From positions 50,472,230-50,536,229 of the forward strand of contig CM051516.1 in assembly GCA_028015205.1 (NCBI GenBank): a stretch of 64,000 nucleotides of DNA, given 5' to 3'. The notes below the pieces were generated by a model, which was given only the letters and a program-made list of their open reading frames with translations, did not search any database and was not told the DNA's origin. This document shows, piece after piece, positions 11,666-22,100 of this stretch (its first letter is position 1; each line of letters opens with the position of its first letter). Source of the stretch: Mytilisepta virgata. Taxonomy: Eukaryota; Mollusca; Bivalvia; Mytilida; Mytilidae. The translations under genes were made by a program, and so were the position numbers.

Positions 11666-11720
11666 CTTGAAAAGATGTATCAGCCATAGGACAACTTCAC
11701 CCATGGCTTTTTTCGGAAAT
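11666..11720 (-). other. Possible non-coding first exon of the USP gene
   Basis: On the minus strand a CAAG/GTATGA donor at 11666 follows an ATG at 11687. Joined to the acceptor near 11091 it would give a short upstream reading frame overlapping the main start. Only the splice signals support it; the right end is arbitrary. Confidence 0.25.
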
Positions 11721-12117
11721 AAATTTTATTTATAAAGTATTGTGATATATACATGTAGATGGTTATAACTTGTAAATGTATTATGCTGTATTTAGATTAT
11801 TTGTCATGTTTTTAATATGTTATACACTTGGAATACGCATTATATATATCATATATAAATGTGCTTTATCTAATAAAATATTTATATTGTTTATGAAATT
11901 GATTTTTAATATCTTGCGTAAAACAAACTGAAAAAATAAAACAAATAAAAATGAATATCCAAAATAGGAGATTAATTTCTGTCATAGTTAAAACAATAAG
12001 TTTAGTTTTGAAATATAAAACTAAGTAATCAGATAATGATTAATTTTGAAATTTGAGAAGATTGTTAATTGCTTATTATCATTTCTTTGAGCATTAATTA
12101 TGCTTTTGTCAAGAAAT

Positions 12118-12466
12118 TGTTTTGTTCGCTTAGTCAGGGTTTTACGCCGTTTTCAGCACATTTGGCTATTTCGCGGCGGCCAGTTTTTATTGGTGGAGGA
12201 ACCTGGAGTACCCGGAGAGTAGGAAAAAAAGGACAAATATACCTAAGGAGCAATCAAAAAAACGTAATCCATTGGACAGACAAACCTGGGAAGACAAATG
12301 AACAACCACAAGCACAACAAATAAACACAGAAAAGTAAAAACAATGAACAACACAAACTCCTATAAAAACCAGGAGTGAACCCAGGTGCTCCGGAAGGGT
12401 AAGCAGTTCCTGCTATTGGCAATCCTTGTCAATTTAGATCGGAGTCGAACACACCCCGCCTATTGT
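12118..12466 (+). repeat. Interspersed repeat R1 interrupted by a second repeat
   Basis: Contains TTTTACGCCGTTTTCAGCAC and ATTTCGCGGCGGCCAGTTTT, then breaks after CGGAGAGTAGGAAAA. It resumes at about 12417 with TTGGCAATCCTTGTC and GTCGAACACACCCC, in the same order as the copy at 15478-15668. The inserted part (about 12222-12415) carries CAGGTGCTCCGGAAGGGTAA, itself a recurrent mussel-type repeat that is partly echoed near 21460. Confidence 0.78.
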
Positions 12467-12970
12467 ACTATTGTTAAAGTTTAATAAACATCATGTGCTG
12501 CCTTAAAATACTGACGAATATAATTTGAAATTAAAAAAAAAAAAGAATTGAACTTATGCAGTGGTGCTCCGAACTTGGAAGAAAATTTCTGTTACAGATA
12601 TGAGAAAAAATCTTTGCACCTTAACTTACATTGTATTTATTATTGCCATTTTAATTTTTAATATTTATTTATCAATAATCTTTACTATTATTTTTTTCAA
12701 ACATACTCTTAAAATCCTTCCATTGATCTTGTTTGAACATCTTAATAATTAATATTGACAAATATTTCCATTTGTACATAGATAAGTCAAAATCCGTTAA
12801 ATTTATTTTTAAATGAGGTCTACATCTTGTTACCGGTCGGTAAAAAACACTGTGGCCAATGAAGAATCATGGGAACTCCAATTGCCGCCATTTTCTAGCT
12901 TACTTTTTGTCATTTATTTCCCCTTCCCCTTTTATCTCCAAGAAAAAAAAATGGTGACGAGATTTTTACA

Positions 12971-13209
12971 CAGGTACTCATGGACAGGACCCCATGTGGT
13001 ACCCCTATGATATTGGGCCCCCTATAAAAAAAAAAAAATTTTTTTTGATGATTTTTTAGATATTTTTCTCTTGGAATTCACATGGATATTAGTACTATCA
13101 AGCCGTATTTTCTATCCACAGTGAGTTACTTTATGTATAAAGCGAAATTTTTTCATACGGGGACTGGTATCATAGGGGTACCACGCGGGGTCCTGTCCAT
13201 GAGTACCTG
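12971..13209. repeat. Foldback with 42-bp arms
   Basis: CAGGTACTCATGGACAGGAC followed by CCCATGTGGTACCCCTATGATA on the left is inverted almost perfectly at 13168-13209. The spacer is about 155 bp and AT-rich. The ORFs at 12813-13010 and 13153-13578 are by-products of it. Confidence 0.88.
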
Positions 13210-13526
13210 CGGATTTTTAATGAAAATAAAGGTCTTCAGACACAGCTGATTAGATCTACATGAAGGATGACGCGTCCAGTCCAATTTTAGCATGTCCAGG
13301 ACGCATGTACCCGCCTTAGCGAGAACCCTGAGCACCCAAGCTGAGTTCAAGTGAATACAAACATACATTGGGTAGTTGTTTGAGCAGTCTTTCTGAAATA
13401 CTGAACTTGCAGCATAAAAGTAACCAGAAATGCCCTTTACAATAATATTTATGTTACAACTATGAAATAATACTTGTATATTATATTTTGTGTTATAACC
13501 ACAATGGAATAAATACTTAAAGTATG

Positions 13527-13602
13527 GACGATACGTCCTATGAAAGATGTGGCGGTATGGCCAACACATCCTATGCACGACGTGGTAGTATGGCCGTCAC
13601 AT
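13527..13602. repeat. Short direct repeat (two units of about 34 bp)
   Basis: CCTATG..GATGTGGCGGTATGGCC...ACATC is followed by a diverged second copy with CACGACGTGGTAGTATGGCC. No function seen. Confidence 0.55.
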
Positions 13603-14879
13603 CTTGAAATTGTTATAGCCATCCCTCTAACAGGTTACATTTTCACTATCACTATCACAGTCCCAGACAATATTTTTGAATATGGGGGCAAATACCTCCA
13701 GATTCTAAAAACAGGTATTTTTAGCTCCACAAGTAACCAAGCATTAATAGAGGTTACAAATGCTGATAGGCGATTCTGTGCACACATTTCTGGACATATA
13801 TGGATTGTCAGGTCAATAATCATGATAATGCAACTTACTGGTGAAAAAAATATATTCTTAAAACCACATACACTATTTAATGCGTATGGAGTGGTTTTTC
13901 ATAAAAAATACCGAACCTACTTTTTTATGATGTAACCTCAGTGTTCTAGGATAACCATTTCCCGTTACCTGTGGAAAGTATCTTTTGGCGTCGGGAAAGT
14001 CGTAAAAGAGGCGCTAGTTGTCCGTGGACAAGTTAATTTTGACTGGAAACATTTTTTTAAACGACAATCGCGTCGACTAATAACAGTATGATCGTGGGTT
14101 CTTGTTGTAAAAGTTTCTTTTACAGTAAGCCTCTATTTTCGTTTTCAGAAATTGCGTCTTGTAACAATAATGTCATGTATATCATCCCTCATGCGCCAAA
14201 TAAAAGGGATAAGTTCACCATAATAAAATAAATGGATTTCTTACCCGATATAATAACAAGAATAAATTGCGAATTCTGAGATTTTAGCGCATGTGAACAC
14301 TTTCTGCTGTCACATTGTGCACCAAAAAGTGACAAAATGGCGATGATGTTGTGTCATTTCCGGTTGTCGTAAAAAAATAAATAATATTTTCAAATAATTA
14401 TTTGCTTAGCACGTATTGTCCCTGCGTTTTCTATTATGTAAATATACAATAAGTCTGAAGAAAAAAACACAAAACTAAATAATTGAGGATGAACGTATTT
14501 TGCGACTTCATTTCTGTCTACAGAATTTCCTCTCCATCGCTGGAGCACTACGATTTCGTGTCGTCCTATACATCTTCAAAAGATTCAAAAATATTTATTG
14601 TAAAAGACACAGTCAAGTGTTTCATATGAATAAAAATTAAACTATCGTCATTAAATTTTTAGAAAAACAGGACTGTATATATCTGTAGAAATCGCCCCCC
14701 CCGTAACTGATTTTCATCTTCAATCCGTTAGTGTAACGTTACCTTTTTTCGTATTTGCAACATAATCGTAACCACGTGTGATGAAATTTCAATCGCTTTA
14801 TATCCTTTTATATGTATGTAACCAATATATGACCCGAGACCAAAGTTATTTTATGGTGCATTTTCATATTACCAATAAG
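13603..14879. other. Gene-free stretch
   Basis: AT-rich intergenic sequence. A 131-residue ORF at 13540-13935 overlaps its start and has no recognisable domain or splice context. Nothing else could be supported. Confidence 0.55.
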
Positions 14880-14921
14880 TAAAATTAAAAAGATTGCACC
14901 AGTGCAATCTTTATAATTTTT
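14880..14921. repeat. Short palindrome
   Basis: AAAGATTGCAC is followed after two bases by GTGCAATCTTT (14889-14912); the flanks AAAATTA/TAATTTT extend the pairing imperfectly. Confidence 0.8.
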
Positions 14922-15477
14922 CGATCATTTATTCAATGTATACCCATAACGGAAAATATATGTCAAAATTATAGAAAATTCTACCATTGCAAAATAAAGA
15001 AAATCTTCAAAAGGGGTATAGTTATTATTCACTTAGCCCCTAACATCCTTAAATTGGGTATTTTTGACAGTGACCAAATTACAACTTTTACCTACTTAAT
15101 TCTGATTAAAAAACATTTAAAATTATGTAATTTGACCCTTGTCCTTTATATTTTAACTAGGATACTTGAAAAAAGCCAAAAGAGAGTTGGAAAAATATAA
15201 AAATATACTATAAAATATGGAGAACCATTGATGCGGATTAATTGTGGTCTTAGGCCATATAACTTTGAAAGATATCTCGGAATATTTACTTTTTGTACTA
15301 TGACCTTCCTACGCAATACATACCAATACAATATTTTATACCAACTAAGGATCCACAGATAGGTTTAACTAACATATATATATATTAATAAGAATTTGAC
15401 AGAGATAAACGGTTTAAATGGACAGACCGAAAGTTTCAGAGATTTTAATGTGTAATATATGTTTCAATCTCACAATA

Positions 15478-15668
15478 GATTGTTTGTTTGTTTAGTTGGG
15501 GTTTAACGCCGTTTTCAGCACATTTTGGCCATTTCGCGGCGGCCAGTTTTTATTGGTGGAGGAAGCCGGAGTACCCGGAGAGAACCACCGACCTTCGGTA
15601 GGAAAATTGGCAATCCTTGTCGAAGTCGAACACACCCCACCACAGGTGAGATTCAAACTCATATACTA
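15478..15668 (+). repeat. Interspersed repeat R1, intact-looking copy
   Basis: Carries GGTTTAACGCCGTTTTCAGC, TTTCGCGGCGGCCAGTTTTT, GGAGTACCCGGAGAGAACCA, CCGACCTTCGGTAGGAAAAT and GTCGAACACACCCC in uninterrupted order. This repeat is common in bivalve genomes to my knowledge. No coding capacity. Confidence 0.82.
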
Positions 15669-16404
15669 GTATATATGTCAATGCGCTAATATTTGTTATG
15701 TGAAGAAAAAAAATGTGTTTGTTCTGAAACCAAATGTGTGAAAAAAAATATTACTACCCGGGACCTAATTTGGAAAATAAAATATATTGCATCTTGTATC
15801 AAGAGCACCAAGGGACGGTGCCATTTGGATAAGTCAATCTTATGGTCAGGCAGTGCAGAGTCTATTAGAAATAAAATATGTGTGTAATTATGTAGAATTC
15901 TATATATAACCTAAATTTCAGTCAGTTGCAACCATTTATATTATATAACTTATTTGTAAACATTTTGAAATATGTCTTGAGAAATTTCAACCCGGGGTAA
16001 TAAATTTTATGTTATTCAGTCGATTTTAGAGAAATTTTTATTCTGTCTCATATCTAATGTGAAAATAAAACAATGTATATTTTTTTATGAAATGTTATTA
16101 TATATAATTTTACCTCTGTATCATCATTTCACAACCCAGATCCCAGCATTGTGAAACCGGCCTCTATCTTGATATAATCTTTTGACACCCGGGTAGTAGG
16201 TGGCTTCAATCACTCACATCATAAAGCATAATATTTTTATTTAAAGTCGGTTTCACATAAACAAATACTCATTCAGAACTCCGAACACAAAGGAGTAGGA
16301 ATGTTATGACTATGTAATTGAATATCTACACTTGAAGAGTTTGGTTTTGTGGCTCGGTTTGTGTTAGTCAATAAAGCGGGGTTTTTGTTTTGTTTGTTGT
16401 TGTT
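15669..16404. other. Gene-free stretch
   Basis: AT-rich sequence without exon, RNA or repeat structure that I can support. A long poly-T run occupies 16405-16440. Confidence 0.55.
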
Positions 16405-16488
16405 TTTTTGTTTTGTTTTTTTTTTTTTTTTTTTTTTGGTTTTTTGGTTTTATGTTATACAGTTATTTAATGTGTAGCCAATAGCCCA

Positions 16489-16600
16489 GAATATTTTTTC
16501 CAAGGTACTGGGAACAGCTTAGTGTTCTATTACCCAAAGCCAACGGCTGAGGGCAATAGAACACTTGAGCTGTTCCCAGTACCGAGGGAAAAATATTTTT
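16489..16600. repeat. Foldback with about 45-bp arms
   Basis: GGTACTGGGAACAGCT then AGTGTTCTATT on the left is inverted as AATAGAACACT and AGCTGTTCCCAGTACC on the right, around a GCCAACGGC centre. Flanking AATATTTTT/AAAAATATT extends the arms. Small MITE-like palindrome. Confidence 0.85.
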
Positions 16601-17074
16601 GTCTTGTTTACGTCTATAACAAATATTTACACACTATAAGGCATTAAAACATACGATGAGCAATAATCATAAAGACATTAATTATCACAAAATTGCACGT
16701 CCCTCTATAATGATACGATAAAATCGAAAAATATTACAATATTATGGTAGGTATGCCTGCAGTTTTTGTCATTTTCCTATAGTACATGTAGTTACTTTTG
16801 ATGTTTTCTTTTCTAACATACATTACATCTGATAAATATATTTTACTTAAATAATCAATCTGTAAGCCGAGATTTTAATCAAAAGAATAGCCTATATCGC
16901 CGATCAAAAACTGTATTTTAACAGGACTGGGCAACTCTGAGAAGTATATATTACAAGTCTGAGCATTGTTTGACAGTATATTTTATAAATTAGAGAAGAA
17001 ATTTTCCCGTATACTGAAATAGGCCTCACACTCCGCTTTTTGTAACGACGAAAATCCGTTCATATAGTATCTTT

Positions 17075-18304
17075 TCAATTCACCAGATCCAATTATTGTA
17101 AATGATCACTTTGTCCACTGCTTACTTTATGCAGATGATGTCATATTGCTGTCAACTTTTTTACATGGACTACAAGCCAAACTACATAGATTAAAAACTT
17201 ACTGTGATGAATGGTTTCTGAATATAAACGTTAACAAAAAGGCTCTGATTTTCAACAAGACAGGGCACATTTATCTTTTCATGGAAGAGACATTGAATGT
17301 GTATCCCATTACAAATACCTATGGATGTGCATCAGGGTCTTTTTCCATTGCTCAAAAGGAACTTTACAACAAAGCTTTAGAAGCATATTATCGTTTGGGC
17401 CCAACATAAAAACAGTATTCACGTCTTTGACCATACCATAAAACCAATTCTTTTGTATGGATCAGAAATTTGGGGATATTTTAAACCCTAAAAGACTAGG
17501 TTTGAAAAGGATGATATGCCTATTGATCAAATTTATCTTAATTTACTTTGTGAAAAACTGTACATTAAATTTAGTAAGTTCATTCTTGGGTAAATAAAAA
17601 TGCTACAGATTTCGCTGTACTCTCAGAATTAGGACGTTTTCCAATTCATTTTGATATTATCAACTGAGCCATGATCAGATTTAGGTACAGACTTGAAAAC
17701 TGGGGCAATGCATTTCCTTTATTGCGAGATGCCTACACAGAGTAAAAAAAATTAAATGAGTCTAAAACTTCATCTTGGTATGGGTCAGTCACCTTTTTAC
17801 TGAATGAAAGAATTATCTAATGTGTCTAAACCCAAGTTTAAACTTCTATATAAAAAATAATATTCCAGTGTTATAAAGAAAATTGGGAAAAAAGTTAGCA
17901 AATCATTCAGAGGGAAAATTATGCAGCCATAGCAAATTTAAAACATTTTTTGGACTTGAAAATTATCTCATGTTAATAAAATCTTTTGAGCAGCGGAGAC
18001 ATTTCACTAGATTACGTATCTCATGCCATAGGCTACAAATAGAAAGAACTCGTTTTCAGGGTGCTCCCGACAAAATAGACTGTGCCTCAGGTGCACATCT
18101 TCAGAGATTGATGATGAGAAACATTTCTCATTTTCATGTACAACTGCTCCTTCTGAAAGAGCTAAAATGAAGGACATGATTAATAATACGTGTCCAAATT
18201 TTGATAGATTAAACCAGGAACAACAATTATTCTGGCTTTTGAAAAATGAAAATGTGGAAATTTTAGTTTCTATTTCTAAATTGATTATTGAGAGTAAAAT
18301 ATAA
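17075..18304 (+). pseudogene. Decayed LINE (non-LTR retrotransposon) ORF2 fragment: RT palm to C-terminus
   Basis: Translation in shifting frames gives the reverse-transcriptase palm LLYADDVILLS (about 17126-17158), then FDHTIKPILLYGSEIWGYF (about 17429-17485) and a KFILGVNKNA-like stretch. It ends in a C-terminal region with HFTRLRISCHRLQIERTRF and FDRLNQEQQLFWLLKNEN. Several frameshifts and stops break the frame, and the 5' end is truncated within RT. The C-terminus is homologous to the fragment at 29686-30048, so both come from one LINE clade. Not functional. Confidence 0.88.
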
Positions 18305-18776
18305 TGTTTTCAATGTCACTATCTGGCTTTTCTACAATTAGTACGAGGTGGCATGATATCTTGATGCAGTCTAAAAACAACCAAGAACATGGCTCATGCA
18401 TCGTTCCTTGGTACCACTTGCTACAGGACCTCATTAGAGAAGCCCATGTGAGCAAATAAAACCTTCTGCAATATAGTTTGACGCAACTTTGTTGAGGACC
18501 AATTGAGACATTTTTCCGACAGTAAAATACTTCTAACCATATATAATGAATGGAATTATTCGTGAAAAGGTTACGTCCACATCGCTATGCAGAAAGGCAG
18601 CTAGTAGCGGACTAAGTTTTAGTCATATACATGTAAAATCCTCATTTGACAGAAATAGAACTGATGGTTTTCACAGCATTTTCAAAAAAGTCGGTTCAAA
18701 TGGGAAACCTCGCCTCACCAACCAAAGTAACATCATCAACCGTGTGTGCGCTTACTTAATAAAACAAAGGTCGTAA
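18305..18776 (+). other. Unrecognised coding-like fragments inside repeat sequence
   Basis: Two short reading frames follow the LINE remnant. One contains STRWHDILMQSK and IVPWYHLLQDLIREAH; the other (from 18546) contains GLSFSHIHVKSSFDRNRTDG and GKPRLTNQSNIINRV. They look like decayed pieces of a mobile-element protein rather than a host gene, but I cannot name the family. Confidence 0.35.
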
Positions 18777-19480
18777 TACGGTAGTCAAACTGAAGCCAGA
18801 ATATCATTGTCTTCTAACTTTATTTGTAATTACTTATTTATTAAATTATTTAACACTACTACATGTATAATATAAATGACTACCATGGTGAGTATGTGTC
18901 TGTTCGTTTTCACGAAATTGACGGCGATAATTGACATTACTGAATGTTTTACACGATAACGTCGTATTGACGTTCCCAGTCAGTTTTTCGCTATTTTCCA
19001 CATGAAAGGTAACGTTTCAGGCAATATATCTTGAAAAATATATCGGTGACCTATGCTTCTTTATATATGGTTGGATTGAGTTTGTATTTCTCTATATTGT
19101 GTTAGTTTTTGGCACACTTGATCACATGTTTGGTTATTAAACATCATAACAAGAACAAAAAACTGGGTAATTAACCCTATATACCTATGCAAATTTGGTG
19201 CCAAAATTGACATTTTAAATCAACGATTACTTAAAAATAAGCACGGTGACCCCCTTATTTTTTTTTTTTTTTTTTATTTTTTGGTGTACTTTTGATAGTT
19301 TTTTCCGGATTCATGTGATTTTATGAAAAAATTTTCGGTCCCACTTGGTATCGTGTTACCTTAATGTTTAGCGGGACAAAGAGAAAACTGATGGGTGTGG
19401 TCTATCTTTGAAATAGAGAACATTCTTTTCAGTTGTTGTTTGTTGTAGACAGACTCGGAACGATGTGCGTTTTAGTACAG
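18777..19480. other. Gene-free stretch
   Basis: AT-rich, with a poly-T run near 19260. No gene supported. Confidence 0.5.
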
Positions 19481-19662
19481 TCTTAACCAGAATATGGTCT
19501 TGTGTAATAATTATACTTAATGTTTGCCATCATAATAGTGACTTATAATATAACTTATGTATTGTACATGTATGTTTTTTTCTAATCATGATTGTTTGTA
19601 TTGTCAAATATGCTCAAATGGGCCCTTTAATTGGAAATAAAATCATCTTCTACTTCTTCTCA
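19481..19662 (+). repeat. Probable LINE 3' UTR end
   Basis: Ends with GGGCCCTTTAATTGGAAATA and AAATCATCTT, closely similar to the LINE tail at 30698-30775. May be the displaced 3' end of the LINE remnant upstream. Confidence 0.6.
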
Positions 19663-19814
19663 TAGTGGTCGAGACCGGTTGACTGAAAAATGTTTTTCAT
19701 ATACATGTAGTTTTATGTTTTGTTTGTTTGGGTTTTTTTTAAGAATTAACTGTTCATATCTACCGAGATGGATTGGCATACTACTCACCTAATCATCTGA
19801 ATTAAGCTCATCAT

Positions 19815-20667
19815 TGAAAATACCCCCCCCCCCCCCCCAAAAAAAAAAAAAACAAAAAAACAAAAAAAAAAAAAAAAGAAAACAAAAACAAATAAATTGC
19901 TTCGCTGAGCGCAGCTGGATACGACCGCAGAGCTCCAACCCTCAACAATTGGGGCAAAAATGGACACAATATTCGCACTTGATACAGGTCTGAATTTGGA
20001 TTGTAATTAAATATTTGACACATAATAGGTTTCTGACACAGAATAACTGTAATCAAAGAACTTAGAATTGGTCATGTGATTTGAATTTATATTCAATTTT
20101 TTGCTTTTTGTGCAATACAATATGCTGTGGAGAATTGCCCCCCCCCAAAAAAAAAAAAATTACCCCCTTTTTTGCTTTTGTGCAATACACTATGAAGTTG
20201 CACATTGACCCCCCCAAAAGAAAACAAAAAACAATGAAAATTATTATAACCCCCCCTTTTTTTTTGCCAAATAAAATTTGAAATTTTCTTTTAATTTCTG
20301 AAATCTGAAATGAGAAAAAAATTGACCCCGCCCCATTTCTCATTTACCCCCCTAAATTTTGTTTTCACCTCCCCCCATTTCTTTATACTAAATTCACGAC
20401 TTGTAAGGGAGGTAATCGAATCATACACAACATTTTACTTTAAATGTGTTTGGATTACCTCCCTTACACCAAGATAATAACCAAAAATGCTTATTGGGTC
20501 CTTTTTTGGCCCCTAATTTTTAAACTGTTGGGACCAAAACTTCCAAAGTCAATCCCAACCTTTCTTGTGTTTAAATTTCATAGATTTCTATTAACTTATA
20601 CTAAAGTTATAGTGCGAAAACCAAATGTCATACCAATATACGACCGCAAAAATTTTGCGGTCGTATA
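19815..20667. repeat. Low-complexity mussel-type repeat block with C/A tracts and two hairpins
   Basis: Starts with a long poly-C/poly-A tract (19823-19880) and contains several CCCCCC(A)n blocks up to about 20375. It includes a TGTAAGGGAGGTAATC inverted pair at 20402-20468 and ends in a perfect 31-bp palindrome at 20637-20667 (TATACGACCGCAAAA / TTTTGCGGTCGTATA). The ATACGACCGCAGAG motif near 19919 recalls the terminal palindrome, suggesting one composite element. ORFs here are artefacts of the homopolymers. Confidence 0.65.
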
Positions 20668-21614
20668 GAAACAAAAAAATTAAAAATAAATAAAAAATCA
20701 TCACTAATTTTTTTCAAACACACTCCAAAATTACATGGGAAAAACTCTTACCGAATACCCCCAAAATAACTTTTTTGTGATTTTAATAAGATGTAGATAA
20801 ATCTAGAATGTGTCATGTAAATATTTAAGTAATCAACACCACAATACTTTTAACTTCAACACCAAAATACTTCCAACAGCAATGACCCGATAAAAACACC
20901 ACATATTTTAATCCGCCTAAATATCAAGTGCAGCTGTACTAATATTTTATACCCCCCTCCCAAAATGTCCCCTCCTGTGATGCCGGTATGGATCTTAAGG
21001 CATTTTGGAAGAAGGGGAGGGCCGGAATTGTCTGTAGTAATAACTGTATCAACTTTCAAGATTCTTTACTCTCTATACACCATTGTACATTCATGACATT
21101 GGTGCAGAGAGTTGATATACCAAAATACAGCAAACATTCTACAGACTATTGGGAGAGCATGGTGGTCGTCAAACTGCATGAACACTTAGCTGGAACAATG
21201 CTGACGTTCACTCCAGGCTTTTGTAGGAGCCTTCCGGATTGTGTACACAATGTTTGACAAGTTTTTAATGTGAAGACTTTTTGAAGAAATTCAAACGAAA
21301 CCTCAAAATATCTAAACATAAGTAGTCCTTAAGATTTTAAGAATCCAAACACAATTAGAATTCACGTAAACAGTGAAACACAGATATACAACGGAAATAA
21401 TATAATAAAATCAAACTAAAGAGAATTAGAACAAAACAACACAAAACATCTGCAGCGACATCAGGTGCTCCGAGATAGTAATACATCATGTTCTACCCGG
21501 TAAGAAGTATCATTCACACGTCCTGTACTCTGGAAGTGGTTAAGAATTACAGTTACCTCCCCTTTTCTGGTCTATCTTTAAAAAAAATGTTCCGCTTTAG
21601 TTGTCTACAACTTT
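20668..21614. other. Gene-free stretch downstream of transgelin-like gene 1
   Basis: AT-rich. Near 21460 it carries CATCAGGTGCTCCGAGATAG, similar to the repeat inserted in R1 at 12388. No gene supported. Confidence 0.5.
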
Positions 21615-21914
21615 TATTTCGAAACATTAAAATCTAATAATACACAAACAAATAATCTCATTAATCATATATTTATAATACATATTTATATAAATGAATG
21701 GCTTGTCTAAAATACAACTTCTTAATACTTGGATTGTTTTCAGTTAACAAAGACGGACTAGATGATCTTTGGACTTACAATTGCACATCTCCGGCATAAA
21801 AGAAACACAAATTACGTAAAACAAAATACACAAACTATTCACGTAACTACTGATGCAAAGTTTCATGATAATTAATATATATCTATGTATGTGTTATTTA
21901 ATTGAGGAAAAAAA

Positions 21915-22100
21915 TCAATCATTAATCATTCTTTGTTTCCCCATATTAAGTCCGGCCTGACTAGCTCCTTTGTTACTGCCGTACTGTAAACTAACAACGT
22001 TTTTACCAGCGGCGATTTGATCTTCCGTAAATTCAACTTCATGTTTTTCAGCCATCTTTGGTCCTAGATTTGGACCTGTATATTCAGGATGCAATTGTGT
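21915..22100 (-). CDS. TAGLN-like: Transgelin-like gene 1, coding exon 4 (calponin-like repeat)
   Basis: Encodes TQLHPEYTGPNLGPKMAEK, EFTEDQIAAGKNVVSLQYGS and [15 protein letters not shown], ending in IND and a stop codon. Acceptor TTTGCAG. This is the calponin-family repeat that contributes to actin binding. Confidence 0.95.
   Translation of the reverse strand, partial: TQLHPEYTGPNLGPKMAEKHEVEFTEDQIAAGKNVVSLQYGSNKGASQAGLNMGKQRMIND

Noticed and set aside
13153..13935. ORFs of 141 and 131 codons
   Set aside because: They overlap a foldback and a short direct repeat, on opposite strands, with no recognisable domain.
19785..20343. Phe/Gly-rich ORFs
   Set aside because: Produced by poly-A/poly-C tracts.
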